64,000 nucleotides of DNA from Gracilimonas sp046602855 (GCF_046602855.1 NZ_JBKINJ010000001.1:806001-870000); one strand, 5' to 3'. Positions 1-8,666 are shown, counted from the first letter of the stretch. A program made the numbers and translations. Notes: generated by a model from the sequence alone, not told the origin.

Positions 1-585
1 AAGCATCACCCTAGAGTGAAAGAGCAACTGAGAACCTTTAATAGTATTCGAAGCCAGTTTCCGAGAGAACTTATGACCCATACCGCAAACAGTGGAGCTA
101 TATTTTATTATGGAGATGAAAGCCTTTACTTCGATGCTGTTCGCCCTGGTGTCTGTCTTTATGGATATGCCCCCGGATCGGATGAGATAGCTGAACTTGA
201 GCCGGTGATCGAGTGGAAGTCAAAATTAGTTCAGGTCAAAAAGATCAGGCAGGGAGATATGGTTGGATATGGAAGCAAATGGACAGCTCCGGAAGATGGC
301 TGGCTGGGAGTGGTTCCGGTTGGCTATGCAGATGGCATTTTCAGAGGGTTAACAAACAATTTTCAGGTAAAACTAAACTCAGTTCCAGTACCTGAAGTTG
401 GTACTATCAGCATGGATTATTTTATGGTATTCATAAATAGAACCAAACCCGAAATAGGGGATGAGGTTACTATTCTTAAAAATCACGAGTTGTCTGCCAA
501 AAACTGGGCAAAAAAAATAGGGACTATACCGTATGAAATCACAACGGCAATATCCCCAAAAATAGAACGGGTATATCTGGACTAA
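1..585 (+). CDS. alr: Alanine racemase, C-terminal part (5' end outside window)
   Basis: The reading frame is open from base 1, so the gene enters from the left and only about the last 194 codons are present. Alanine racemase is the PLP enzyme that converts L- to D-alanine for peptidoglycan. The visible part covers the end of the TIM barrel, with HTANSGA and VRPGVCLYGY, and the C-terminal beta domain. The latter has GYGSKWTA, whose Tyr (codon near 268) matches the catalytic tyrosine of the family, then VGYADG and the substrate-site motif ISMDYFMV. The PLP lysine lies upstream of the window. A GTG at 16 could be mistaken for a start but is internal to the conserved fold. In some Bacteroidota Alr is fused behind a MurF domain; that cannot be judged here. 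It converges on the FKBP gene, with only 7 bp between stop codons. Confidence 0.93.
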   Translation, partial: KHHPRVKEQLRTFNSIRSQFPRELMTHTANSGAIFYYGDESLYFDAVRPGVCLYGYAPGSDEIAELEPVIEWKSKLVQVKKIRQGDMVGYGSKWTAPEDGWLGVVPVGYADGIFRGLTNNFQVKLNSVPVPEVGTISMDYFMVFINRTKPEIGDEVTILKNHELSAKNWAKKIGTIPYEITTAISPKIERVYLD

Positions 586-592
586 AGATTAA

Positions 593-1078
593 TTAGTCGC
601 TAATGATCTCATCAAGCTTCACGTCAAACCGGAGGGTGTCGTCACTTAATCTTGATGAAGGAGAGTTTCCATAGCCAAGTTCAGGTGGTATGATAAGTAC
701 GCGTTTTCCACCTTCTTTCATGCCAATTAGCCCTTCTCTGAAACCTGCGATCAAATTTTCGAGTGAGGAAAAACTGGTAGGTGAGGTATTTCTGTTTCGA
801 TAGGAACTGTCAAAGATCTCTCCGGTGTTGTTGATTCGTCCGGTATAAAACACTCGGACCTGATCACGTCGCTGAACTTCAAATGCTCCGCTTCCTTCTT
901 CTACAACGTAGTAGATCAGACCGGTTTCTGTTTCAACTCTTTCTGCATTGCTAATATCATAAGGCTCAGGTACTGCCGAGTAGTCCACTTCAAAAGGATC
1001 ATCGTCATTACAAGAGATGAATCCGATAGTTAAAAAGGAAAGCAGTAATATTGGAAAAATTCGTTTGCTGAATGTCAT
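593..1078 (-). CDS. FKBP-type peptidyl-prolyl isomerase lipoprotein
   Basis: A 161-residue protein predicted to catalyse cis-trans isomerisation of prolyl bonds in exported proteins. Residues 1-22 form a lipoprotein signal peptide with lipobox GFISC, followed by an Asp-rich stretch (NDDDPFEVD), so the mature protein should be lipid-anchored in the periplasm. The FKBP domain spans roughly residues 60-160. It shows the usual order: RRDQVRVFYTGRI, the substrate loop GEIFDSSYRN, LIAGFREGLIGMKEGGKRV, IIPPELGYG, and a final FDVKLDEI strand. The ATG at 1076-1078 puts the signal peptide exactly at the N-terminus. It is a single gene converging on alr. The family assignment is safe; its client proteins are unknown. 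Confidence 0.88.
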   Translation of the reverse strand: MTFSKRIFPILLLSFLTIGFISCNDDDPFEVDYSAVPEPYDISNAERVETETGLIYYVVEEGSGAFEVQRRDQVRVFYTGRINNTGEIFDSSYRNRNTSPTSFSSLENLIAGFREGLIGMKEGGKRVLIIPPELGYGNSPSSRLSDDTLRFDVKLDEIISD

Positions 1079-1208
1079 TGTAGGGATTGAGATGATTGAT
1101 TTAATATATCGCTCTGTTAACTTTCTGATGGCTTATTTAGTATGAATGAAGATAAGGTTTACCTATCATAATACCATATGATGATCATAAATCCATTTGA
1201 ACTATCCT

Positions 1209-2057
1209 TTAGGTTTCTGATACTCCGGTTATAGCCTCATTTAGTTCCTTTTCACGTTTTTTATTTGCATAACGGCTCACCCATATCGATATCTCATATA
1301 AAATGGTAAGAGGCAATGCTATAAGTACCTGCGAGATAGGATCAGGAGGGGTAAGCATGGCAGAAAGAACCAGGCACATCACGATAGCGTGACGACGGTA
1401 GGTTTTTAATAATTCTGGGGTAAGTAGGCCAATCTTAGAAAGGGAATAGCTTACCACGGGGATCTGGAATATTATACCGCAGGCCACTACCCACATTGAT
1501 ACCGAGCTGAAGTATTCATTGATATCAAAATCATTTCTAATGATATCAGAAATCTGAAATTGAGCAAAGAACTGCAGGGCAAAAGGTACCAGTATCAAAT
1601 ATCCGAAAGCAACTCCCAATAGAAAAAAGAAAGTGATGAAAAATGCACTGAAGAAAGTCTTTTTCTTTTCTTTTCTCTCCAGGGCAGGTTCTATGAATGA
1701 CCACATTTGAAAAATGAAGAAAGGAGAACTAATGATAAATCCCATCACAAATAAGGTTCCCCAAAAGGTGAAGAACTGTCCTGGCAATCGGCGACTTTGA
1801 AGTTCAAAGTTTTCAGCCTCAACTCTAAGAATATCGTACATGAAAAAGTCTGCACGGGTAGGACCAAGCATCACATCTTCAACAAAGAAATCAGAAAATA
1901 CAAAGGCGATCGCAATACCAACCAGTACACCAACCAATCCTTTGATGATCCTCCAGCGAAGTTCTTCGAGGTGCTCGAGGAATGACATAGTATCAGTAAG
2001 GTCAGCCGGTTGTTTGGCTTCAGGAGGGGTGCCTTGCATTATTTGCCGTTCTTCCAA
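1209..2057 (-). CDS. tatC: Sec-independent protein translocase TatC
   Basis: TatC is the multispanning receptor of the twin-arginine translocase, which exports folded proteins across the cytoplasmic membrane. The 282-residue product has the N-terminal TatC signature SFLEHLEELRWRI at about residues 25-37 and six hydrophobic segments, including the P-containing QVLIALPLTILYEISIW near the C-terminus. A charged loop after the first membrane segment (about residues 65-95) is longer than in E. coli TatC. The gene is last in a minus-strand run rpiB-glyA-tatC, 12 bp after glyA. No tatA/tatB gene is in the window. Homology is clear; the co-transcription is inferred from spacing. Confidence 0.93.
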   Translation of the reverse strand: MEERQIMQGTPPEAKQPADLTDTMSFLEHLEELRWRIIKGLVGVLVGIAIAFVFSDFFVEDVMLGPTRADFFMYDILRVEAENFELQSRRLPGQFFTFWGTLFVMGFIISSPFFIFQMWSFIEPALERKEKKKTFFSAFFITFFFLLGVAFGYLILVPFALQFFAQFQISDIIRNDFDINEYFSSVSMWVVACGIIFQIPVVSYSLSKIGLLTPELLKTYRRHAIVMCLVLSAMLTPPDPISQVLIALPLTILYEISIWVSRYANKKREKELNEAITGVSET

Positions 2058-2069
2058 CTCTGTTTTTTA

Positions 2070-3368
2070 TTATGTAGTTACAAAATCGTAAAGGGGAAAC
2101 TTGTCGCAAAGGTCTCTCACTTCCTGTTCAACTTTTTTATGATTTTCTTCATCAGTGGGCTTTTGCAGCACCTTATCGATCAGAATAGCTATCTGTTCAA
2201 ACTCAGCTTCTTTAAGGCCGCGAGTGGTCATTGCAGGTGAACCGATTCTGATACCCGAAGTCACAAAAGGACTCTCTGTATCGAAGGGAACCATATTCTT
2301 ATTTACAGTGATGGCAGCATTACCAAGAGCTTCTTCAGCGATCTTACCATTAAGGTCTTTATTTCTTAGATCGATAAGAATAAGATGGTTGTCTGTGCCA
2401 TTGCTTACAATGTTATAACCCAGGTCTATGAATTTGTTTGCCATGGCTTTGGCATTTTTTTGAGTTTGGGTCTGATAGGTCTTAAAATCATCTTCCAGTG
2501 CTTCACCGAAAGCAACGGCTTTTGCTGCAATAACATGCATTAAAGGACCTCCCTGAGTTCCCGGAAAAACAGCCGAATCAAAGATCTCACCCCAGTTTTT
2601 TGTTCTGCCTGATTTTCTTGCCGTTACGCCAAGAGTATTCTCACTGTCTTTGCCGACCAGGATCATGCCACCTCTTGGTCCGCGCAATGTTTTGTGGGTT
2701 GTGGTGGTAACAACATGTGCAAGAGGTAAGGGATCTCTTAAATTTCCAGTAGCTATCAAGCCGGCAGTGTGAGCCATATCCATCCATAATAATGCACCTA
2801 CTTCGTCTGCAATATCTCTGAAAGCTTCGTAATCGTAATCACGTGGATATGCAGAAGCTCCAATAGAGATCATCTTCGGTTTTACTTGTTTTGCCTTATC
2901 CCGGATCTTATTCATGTCAAGCCGGCCTGTATCTTTTTCCACACCGTAAAACTTAGCATCATATGTGATGCCGGAAAAGTTTACAGGGGATCCATGGGTT
3001 AAATGTCCACCATGAGATAGGTCGAAGCCCAATAATGTATCACCGGGATTCATACAGGCAAGATAAACGGCTGCATTAGCAGTGGCACCTGAATGAGGCT
3101 GAACATTTACCCAGTCGGCTCCAAAAAGATCCTTGGCACGGTCTCTAGCAACATTTTCTACTACATCAACAACCTCGCAGCCGCCATAGTAGCGCTTGCC
3201 GGGATATCCTTCAGCATACTTATTTGTTAGCACACTGCCCATCGCCGAAATTACTGCCCTGGAAGCAAAGTTTTCAGATGCTATCAATTCCAGATTATAA
3301 TTTTGACGATCTGTTTCTTCCTCAAGAAGTTTAAAGACCTTAGGATCCTGATCCTGTAATGACTTCAT
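2070..3368 (-). CDS. glyA: Serine hydroxymethyltransferase
   Basis: A PLP enzyme that interconverts serine plus tetrahydrofolate with glycine plus 5,10-methylene-tetrahydrofolate, the main one-carbon source. Its 432 residues are typical in length. Visible motifs are NLELIASENF near the N-terminus, NKYAEGYPGKRYYGG, the PLP-lysine segment TTTTHKTLRGPRGG, and the C-terminal SGIRIGSPAMTTRG. The one-carbon unit it makes is consumed by ThyA at 50233-51081. It lies 8 bp downstream of rpiB and 12 bp upstream of tatC. The ATG at 3366-3368 gives the standard N-terminus. All key residues checked are present. Confidence 0.97.
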   Translation of the reverse strand: MKSLQDQDPKVFKLLEEETDRQNYNLELIASENFASRAVISAMGSVLTNKYAEGYPGKRYYGGCEVVDVVENVARDRAKDLFGADWVNVQPHSGATANAAVYLACMNPGDTLLGFDLSHGGHLTHGSPVNFSGITYDAKFYGVEKDTGRLDMNKIRDKAKQVKPKMISIGASAYPRDYDYEAFRDIADEVGALLWMDMAHTAGLIATGNLRDPLPLAHVVTTTTHKTLRGPRGGMILVGKDSENTLGVTARKSGRTKNWGEIFDSAVFPGTQGGPLMHVIAAKAVAFGEALEDDFKTYQTQTQKNAKAMANKFIDLGYNIVSNGTDNHLILIDLRNKDLNGKIAEEALGNAAITVNKNMVPFDTESPFVTSGIRIGSPAMTTRGLKEAEFEQIAILIDKVLQKPTDEENHKKVEQEVRDLCDKFPLYDFVTT

Positions 3369-3376
3369 GTAAGCAT

Positions 3377-3814
3377 TTATTTTGTTAGGGATTCAATTTT
3401 ATCAATTCGACGCTTATGTCTGCCGCCTTCAAATTCTGTGTTCAGCCAGGTATTAACAAACTCTTTAAGTTGATCTTCGTTCAACTCTCTGCCGGGTAGG
3501 CACAAAATATTAGCATTGTTATGCAGCCGGGTCATTTCAGCAGATTCTTTGGAATAAACCAGCCCGGCTCTGATCTTTGGAAATTTATTAGCTGTCATAC
3601 AAACGCCTTGACCACTTCCGCAGATCACGATGCCAAGTTTGTACTCTCCATCATTAACTTTTTGAGCAACCTGAACGGCATAATCAGGGTAATCAACGGA
3701 TTCCTCTGAATGAGTACCATAATCAACAATATCATAGTCCATGTCTTTCAGGATTTTAATTACTTTTTCTTTAGCCGGATATCCGGCATGGTCGCTGGCA
3801 ATTGGGATGATCAT
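3377..3814 (-). CDS. rpiB: Ribose-5-phosphate isomerase B
   Basis: A 145-residue RpiB/LacAB-family isomerase that interconverts ribose 5-phosphate and ribulose 5-phosphate in the pentose phosphate pathway. The sequence begins with the family pattern IPIASDHAGYPAKE and contains the phosphate and active-site loop GIVICGSGQGVCMTANK, whose Cys is the expected catalytic base, then KIRAGLVYS and a C-terminal ELNEDQLKEFVNTWL helix. Length matches the family (about 140-150). It is the first gene of the rpiB-glyA-tatC run. The divergent imp-like gene starts 149 bp away, so 3815-3963 should hold both promoters. LacA/LacB are relatives, but a lone RpiB is the simplest reading. Confidence 0.94.
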   Translation of the reverse strand: MIIPIASDHAGYPAKEKVIKILKDMDYDIVDYGTHSEESVDYPDYAVQVAQKVNDGEYKLGIVICGSGQGVCMTANKFPKIRAGLVYSKESAEMTRLHNNANILCLPGRELNEDQLKEFVNTWLNTEFEGGRHKRRIDKIESLTK

Positions 3815-3909
3815 CTAAATATGCTTTAGGTAAGAAATTGGGCTGTGAATATCCTCATTTTTTTAATGAGATTAAAGAAGGAATAAGGAATTACCGGTAC
3901 AATTTGGGA

Positions 3910-3939
3910 TTGACATCTATTGTATGATATCTTTATTAA
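3910..3939 (+). promoter_or_regulatory. Candidate sigma70-type promoter for the inositol-phosphatase gene
   Basis: A perfect TTGACA at 3910-3915 is followed after 18 bp by TATTAA (3934-3939), four of six matches to the -10 consensus. It lies 24 bp upstream of the TTG start at 3964. The same 18-bp spacing recurs at two other promoter-like sites in this window. No transcript evidence is available. A small hairpin (CTCATT/AATGAG, 3854-3870) lies between this site and rpiB. Confidence 0.4.
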
Positions 3940-3963
3940 AACAGATTAATAAAGAGAATCACC

Positions 3964-4773
3964 TTGAGTTATAAAAACGAATTGAAAGTGGCAAAAAAAG
4001 CGGCTCGTGCAGCTGCGAAGATCATCCGTGACTACGCTGAAGATTCTTCATTTAACGTGAGCTTGAAAGGGGTGAATGATCTGGTAACGGATGCTGATCT
4101 GGCCTCAGAAAAAAAGATCATTGAGTGTATCAAGGAATATTTTCCGGGTGATGAGGTTCTGGCAGAGGAGTCAGAGCAAAAGGATAAAATACCTGAAGGT
4201 CGGATCTGGATCATCGATCCCATTGACGGTACCACAAACTTTGCACATGGATTTCCTGCTTATTGTATCTCCATCGCATTGTGGGAGAACAAAGAGCCGC
4301 TTATTGGATTGGTCATGGAAGTGGCCAACAATGAGTTGTTCCATGCTGTAAAAGGCCGGGGTGCTTTTAGAAATGGAGATCCTATTCAGGTTTCCGATGA
4401 AACAGCTCCGTCTTCAGCGCTTATAGGAACAGGGTTTCCGTACAAAGAATTAGATTTAATTGATAATTATCTGAAATTATTCAAGCGGATGATGGGAAAA
4501 ACACATGGTGTAAGAAGACCCGGTACAGCTGCTTGGGATCTTTGTAATGTAGCCTGTGGGCGTTTTGAAGGCTTTTATGAATATGGATTGAGTGCATGGG
4601 ATGTAGCTGCGGGTTCATTAATTATAAAAGAAGCAGGAGGCAGGGTGACAGACTGGAAAGGTGGGAATGATTGGTTATTTGGAAAAAGGATCGTTGCAGG
4701 CAATGAACCAATCGCTGATTTTCTTGTTAGGGAAATTAAGAAATGCTTCAATGAAAATGAGCTATCAGAATAA
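3964..4773 (+). CDS. Inositol monophosphatase family protein (SuhB/IMPase-like)
   Basis: A 269-residue Mg2+-dependent sugar or inositol phosphate phosphatase. Metal-site motifs are clear: the Glu pair in LAEES, the signature IDPIDGTTNFAHG, and the C-terminal WDVAAGSLIIKEAGG. The start codon appears to be TTG at 3964, preceded by AAAGAG about 8 bp upstream. No ATG lies near the conserved N-terminus, so the TTG is the best choice. The family includes inositol-1-phosphatase, histidinol-phosphatase-like and 3'-phosphoadenosine phosphatases, and sequence alone does not fix the substrate. It stands alone, divergent from rpiB, and is separated from the next gene by about 95 bp. Confidence 0.9.
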   Translation: MSYKNELKVAKKAARAAAKIIRDYAEDSSFNVSLKGVNDLVTDADLASEKKIIECIKEYFPGDEVLAEESEQKDKIPEGRIWIIDPIDGTTNFAHGFPAYCISIALWENKEPLIGLVMEVANNELFHAVKGRGAFRNGDPIQVSDETAPSSALIGTGFPYKELDLIDNYLKLFKRMMGKTHGVRRPGTAAWDLCNVACGRFEGFYEYGLSAWDVAAGSLIIKEAGGRVTDWKGGNDWLFGKRIVAGNEPIADFLVREIKKCFNENELSE

Positions 4774-4838
4774 CTGGTTAAATTTATTTTATAAATTATT
4801 TTTTCAATAACCGTTACTGATAATGAAAAAAGTAATAT

Positions 4839-4860
4839 CATTGAGTTTTAATCCTCAATG
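4839..4860 (+). promoter_or_regulatory. Perfect hairpin just upstream of the GNAT/ATP-grasp gene
   Basis: CATTGAG (4839-4845) and CTCAATG (4854-4860) form a perfect 7-bp stem with an 8-nt loop. It ends 8 nt before the ATG at 4869, overlapping where a ribosome binding site should be. It has no T-run, so it is not a terminator. It could modulate translation or be a protein-binding inverted repeat. Confidence 0.4.
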
Positions 4861-4868
4861 AGTCAGAT

Positions 4869-6848
4869 ATGGATCTCAATATTCGCAGGGGTAATATAAC
4901 AGATCTTACAAGGATCCTTAATATAGAAAGAACTGTTTTTCCGGTTTTTCAGCAAAGCTCAAGAAGGACATTGAAGCTTTCACTTAGAAGTAATTTTCAA
5001 CAGGTATGGTTAGCAGAGTGTAAAAACGTTGGGGACACAGACATCTGTGGAATCTTGATCTTATATGCTTACAAAAAGACCCTTCGAATTTATTCAATTG
5101 CTACATCTCAAAATTATCAGGGTATGGGAATAGGAGATGCTTTGCTGAAGCATGCTGAAGGTATTTCCGGTTTTAGTGGGTTCGAGCGAATCAGTCTGGA
5201 GGCAGATGCCGGAAATAAAAAGTTAATAAACTGGTATAAAAAAAGGGGGTATGAGGTTGCCGAGCTAAGTCAGGATTACTATGCTGAAGGTGTGGACGCT
5301 TATAAAATGGTAAAGATCATCTCTGCAAATACTCAGCAAAGCAGAATTAAGAATGTAATTGTGACGGATGACCGAAATTCCTTAAGTATCGAGGTTGATA
5401 ATTTGGAAATCGTTTCATCAAAAGATTATATAACTAATAAGGGATTATATTCTGAAAAGGCTTTAAGGATATTCAATTTATGTAATTCCTATCGGTACCA
5501 AAGCAAAGGATATTATGTATCGCTACTTGCGTCAGCAAGAGAACATCGCGCAATACCTAACGTCACAAACATCAGAGACCTGCAAAATATCAGCCTGATA
5601 AAATCACTGACGGAAGATATTGATGGCTTAATTCAATCGTCTTTTAAGGGGTTTGATGATAATAAACTGACGCTTAAAATATACTTTAGTAAGACTTTAG
5701 TTGATAGGTATAAGTTATTGGCAAACAGTCTATATAATATATTTCAATACCCATTATTTCAGGTAGACTTTGAACGAACTCATAAATGGAAGGTGAGAAA
5801 GGTCCGGGCTTTAAGTCTGAATAAAATTGATAAGAGTGAGATTCCATTAATACAACAAATGGCCATTTCCTATTTTAAAACCAAGCGATACCACAGAACA
5901 AAAATGAAGGCCTATAAATACTATCTGGCAATATTGACTGATCCTGCAGATCAACACCCTCCGTCAAATAAAAAGGCACTGAAAAAATTGAGAAGTGTAG
6001 CTGAAGATATGGGTGTTGATACTGAGTTTATCACCAAAGATGATTTTAACCGGATCTCCGAGTTTGATGCTCTTTTTATTCGTGATACAACAAATGTAAA
6101 TGATTATACCTATAAATTCTCAAGAAAAGCATATGCAGAAGGGTTAGCTGTTATTGATGATCCATGGTCGATACTGAGGTGTTCAAATAAGGTATTTTTA
6201 CATGAAAGTTTGAAGCTGAATAACATTCCGGCACCTGCTACAAAAGTATTCATGAAAGGGTTGGTCACTGAAGAAGAATTAACCTCAATTTCTTTGCCCA
6301 TCATATTGAAAAAACCCGATAGCTCATTTTCGATGGGTGTAGTTAAGGTCAAATCTATCAATGAATTAGAAGATTCACTAAATGACATGTTTAAAGGCTC
6401 TGATCTTGTGATAGGACAAGAATTTATGATCTCTCAGTTTGACTGGAGGATCGGGGTTCTGGATCACAAGGCTTTGTTTGCCTGTAAATACTACATGGCA
6501 AAAAATCATTGGCAGATCTATAACTGGAATTCAACTTCAGCGGATTTGGAAGGAAATGCTGATACCTTGCCGCTTGACCAGGTCCCCGATAATGTTATCA
6601 ATACCGCTTTGAAAGCTTCAAAACTGATGGGTGATGGATTATATGGTGTTGATCTGAAGGAGGTAGATGGCAAAGTATTTGTAATAGAAGTCAACGATAA
6701 CCCAAACATTGACAGTGGTATTGAAGACAAAGTATTAGGAGAAGAGCTATACAGAAAAATCATTAACTCCTTTATTAAACGCATTGAGGTTGCTCGTAAT
6801 ATTGACCGATACGTTAGCTATGAGCCGGATTCAAAACCTAATTACTGA
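4869..6848 (+). CDS. GNAT acetyltransferase fused to RLAN and RimK-like ATP-grasp ligase domains
   Basis: A 659-residue fusion. Residues about 1-150 are a GNAT N-acetyltransferase with the acetyl-CoA loop QNYQGMGIGDALL and the late motif NKKLINWYKKRGYE. Residues about 160-390 resemble the RLAN domain that precedes some RimK-like ligases (NSYRYQSKGYYVSLLASARE is typical). Residues about 400-650 are an ATP-grasp ligase with ILKKPDSSFSMGVVKV, FDWRIGVLDHKALFACKYY and the Mg-binding VFVIEVNDNPN. ATP-grasp enzymes of this type join a carboxylate to an amine through an acyl phosphate, so a peptide or amide ligase linked to an acetylation step is predicted. The substrate is unknown. It is monocistronic and overlaps the convergent next gene by 7 bp. 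Domain family is confident; the reaction is inferred. Confidence 0.85.
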   Translation: MDLNIRRGNITDLTRILNIERTVFPVFQQSSRRTLKLSLRSNFQQVWLAECKNVGDTDICGILILYAYKKTLRIYSIATSQNYQGMGIGDALLKHAEGISGFSGFERISLEADAGNKKLINWYKKRGYEVAELSQDYYAEGVDAYKMVKIISANTQQSRIKNVIVTDDRNSLSIEVDNLEIVSSKDYITNKGLYSEKALRIFNLCNSYRYQSKGYYVSLLASAREHRAIPNVTNIRDLQNISLIKSLTEDIDGLIQSSFKGFDDNKLTLKIYFSKTLVDRYKLLANSLYNIFQYPLFQVDFERTHKWKVRKVRALSLNKIDKSEIPLIQQMAISYFKTKRYHRTKMKAYKYYLAILTDPADQHPPSNKKALKKLRSVAEDMGVDTEFITKDDFNRISEFDALFIRDTTNVNDYTYKFSRKAYAEGLAVIDDPWSILRCSNKVFLHESLKLNNIPAPATKVFMKGLVTEEELTSISLPIILKKPDSSFSMGVVKVKSINELEDSLNDMFKGSDLVIGQEFMISQFDWRIGVLDHKALFACKYYMAKNHWQIYNWNSTSADLEGNADTLPLDQVPDNVINTALKASKLMGDGLYGVDLKEVDGKVFVIEVNDNPNIDSGIEDKVLGEELYRKIINSFIKRIEVARNIDRYVSYEPDSKPNY

Positions 6849-7708
6849 CTAAACTTAAAATCCTTAAGCATGCCATATGATCCTATCAGTGCACAGAGTA
6901 AGATCGCTGGAATTATTATTATGACCGGCATGATCTCATATCCATATGCACCCATAAATATGATCTTGGAAAGTAAGGCAGTCATCATGAAAACTAAAAA
7001 GACGAGATAAGCTGTTCCATATAGATATCCTTCAGGTTTCTGTTTATAGAGCAAATACCCAAATAAGAATGAAAGTGGTAGCAATAAGCTGAGGTCAACT
7101 GCCTGGACCACTAATGTTGTGTAGTGTTCAACACCAAGAGGATAAATTGATCCATCCAGAAGTGGTGGAACGATCATTCCCAACCACATAAGAGTGATAG
7201 CAGCCCCATTGAATATCAGAAATACCCCACCAAAAGTAGTCTTAGCTTTTTTAGAAAACGTTTTTTTCACATCCGAAGGACTCAGTGGGTGCAAATTGAG
7301 TAATAGGGAAAAGAAAGAAGCCGCCGCTAAAAATACGTAGATCAAAAAGAGCTGATTGTACATTGCCATTAGTTGATACATCAGATATGTAACGAAGAAA
7401 TAAAAATTTACTCCTGTAAAAATGATCCGGGCTCTTAATGAACCTTTTGAGGCGTATATGAAACTGATGATTAAAGCAGGAACTCCGATCAAGAGTGTGA
7501 TCAAATCCTGTGCGATTCCCTGAATAGCTACTTCATAAGACATATGCTGGTAAATGCCAGTGCCGTATATATTGATAGTTTGATCACGGATAGAATCATA
7601 GTTAAAAGTTCCGGGCCCACCTGAACTTAACAATCCTGATAAAGCAGATATGGTACTGGCTGCAATAATACTTGAAACTAGAAAAGTAAGTGCCTTTTTA
7701 AATTTCAT
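6842..7708 (-). CDS. Polytopic membrane protein of unknown function
   Basis: I do not recognise a family. The 288-residue product starts with a basic, signal-like hydrophobic segment (KFKKALTFLVSSIIAAS). A roughly 45-residue polar stretch rich in Gly, Ser and Tyr follows, then about seven hydrophobic membrane segments with short loops, and a Lys-rich cytoplasmic-type loop (VKKTFSKKAKTTFGG) near the middle. This suggests an integral inner-membrane protein with one larger external loop near the N-terminus. It converges on the ATP-grasp gene with a 7-bp overlap of the 3' ends. It is followed by bshB1 in the opposite gene order, with about 75 bp between them holding a small GTGATT/AATCAC hairpin (7752-7766). 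No catalytic motif is evident. Confidence 0.7.
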   Translation of the reverse strand: MKFKKALTFLVSSIIAASTISALSGLLSSGGPGTFNYDSIRDQTINIYGTGIYQHMSYEVAIQGIAQDLITLLIGVPALIISFIYASKGSLRARIIFTGVNFYFFVTYLMYQLMAMYNQLFLIYVFLAAASFFSLLLNLHPLSPSDVKKTFSKKAKTTFGGVFLIFNGAAITLMWLGMIVPPLLDGSIYPLGVEHYTTLVVQAVDLSLLLPLSFLFGYLLYKQKPEGYLYGTAYLVFLVFMMTALLSKIIFMGAYGYEIMPVIIIIPAILLCALIGSYGMLKDFKFSQ

Positions 7709-7782
7709 CTGATTAAATTTTTACTTTCCTAATCTATGGAAATCAAATGAAGTGATTGTGAATCACCGGGATCGGGGATTAT

Positions 7783-8526
7783 TCATCGCTTTGGTGTATG
7801 CTCAAAAAATACATCCATTGAACGAAGCGGAGTTGGAGAAAGGTAATATTGAAAAGCCTCGCCATAGGTAAATCCTGATAAGTGTCCAAAATACCTTGCC
7901 CGGGCTTCTAACTGTTTGAAATAATTCTTAGATGAAATATAGGTCTCCGGTTCGTTACCCGGTTCATTTATGTTAAACTGAGTTTTGAATGCCAGTATAG
8001 CCTTTTTCTTTATTTCCCAGTAATCCGAGATATCATAAACAAAATCGGTTTCAATGGACCGATCCTGCATATAATGCAGGATATGAGAAGGGCGCCAGGG
8101 ATCTTGAGGCCCCGCTTTAGCGTTGGAGGTTGGTATCTTCTTTAATCCGGAATAAAATAGGGCGTCTAAAACCAGTGAAGTGCCTTTTCCGTGGTCGGGA
8201 TGGCGATCAAAAGGAGCGCCGGTAATGCAAATATGGGGTTGTGTCTTGCGTACCTGCTCAATTATCTTGATCTGATTTTCACGAGTATTGAGGATAAAAG
8301 AATCTCCCAGATCCAGGTTAACTCTATAGGTTATACCCATTATCTCTGAGGCATTTTCAACTTCTTGTGCACGCGTCAGTTCAGTGCCTCGTGTTCCCAT
8401 TTCACCTTTGGTAAGATCTATGATACCCACTTTTTTACCGGCAGAAGTAAGAGAAGCGATAGTACCTCCGCAACCCAATTCCGCATCATCAGGGTGAGAA
8501 GCAAAAACAAGTACATCTAATTTCAT
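7783..8526 (-). CDS. bshB1: Bacillithiol biosynthesis deacetylase BshB1 (LmbE-like)
   Basis: A 247-residue zinc-dependent deacetylase of the LmbE/PIG-L fold. BshB removes the acetyl group from GlcNAc-malate during synthesis of bacillithiol, the low-molecular-weight thiol used by many Bacillota and Bacteroidota. The start is set at the ATG 8524-8526, because the protein then opens directly with MKLDVLVFASHPDDAELGCG; the frame is open further upstream but that extension is not family-like. Zinc motif HPDDAELG is at residues 11-18, and ITGAPFDRHPDHGKGT carries the second histidine motif. A C-terminal KNYFKQLEARARYFGHLSG matches BshB1. Other bsh genes are not nearby. It is divergent from the permease gene at 8667. 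Confidence 0.9.
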   Translation of the reverse strand: MKLDVLVFASHPDDAELGCGGTIASLTSAGKKVGIIDLTKGEMGTRGTELTRAQEVENASEIMGITYRVNLDLGDSFILNTRENQIKIIEQVRKTQPHICITGAPFDRHPDHGKGTSLVLDALFYSGLKKIPTSNAKAGPQDPWRPSHILHYMQDRSIETDFVYDISDYWEIKKKAILAFKTQFNINEPGNEPETYISSKNYFKQLEARARYFGHLSGFTYGEAFQYYLSPTPLRSMDVFFEHTPKR

Positions 8527-8666
8527 GAGCTGATAATTTGTATTTTTAGAGTCAGATAAAAAGATAATAGATATTGTTGTCAGGTTCGTAAATAAAATAA
8601 TCATCTCTAAGTGCAACGAATTAATTTTTAATACGTAACCATTTATTGAACCACTGAATATTTCAT

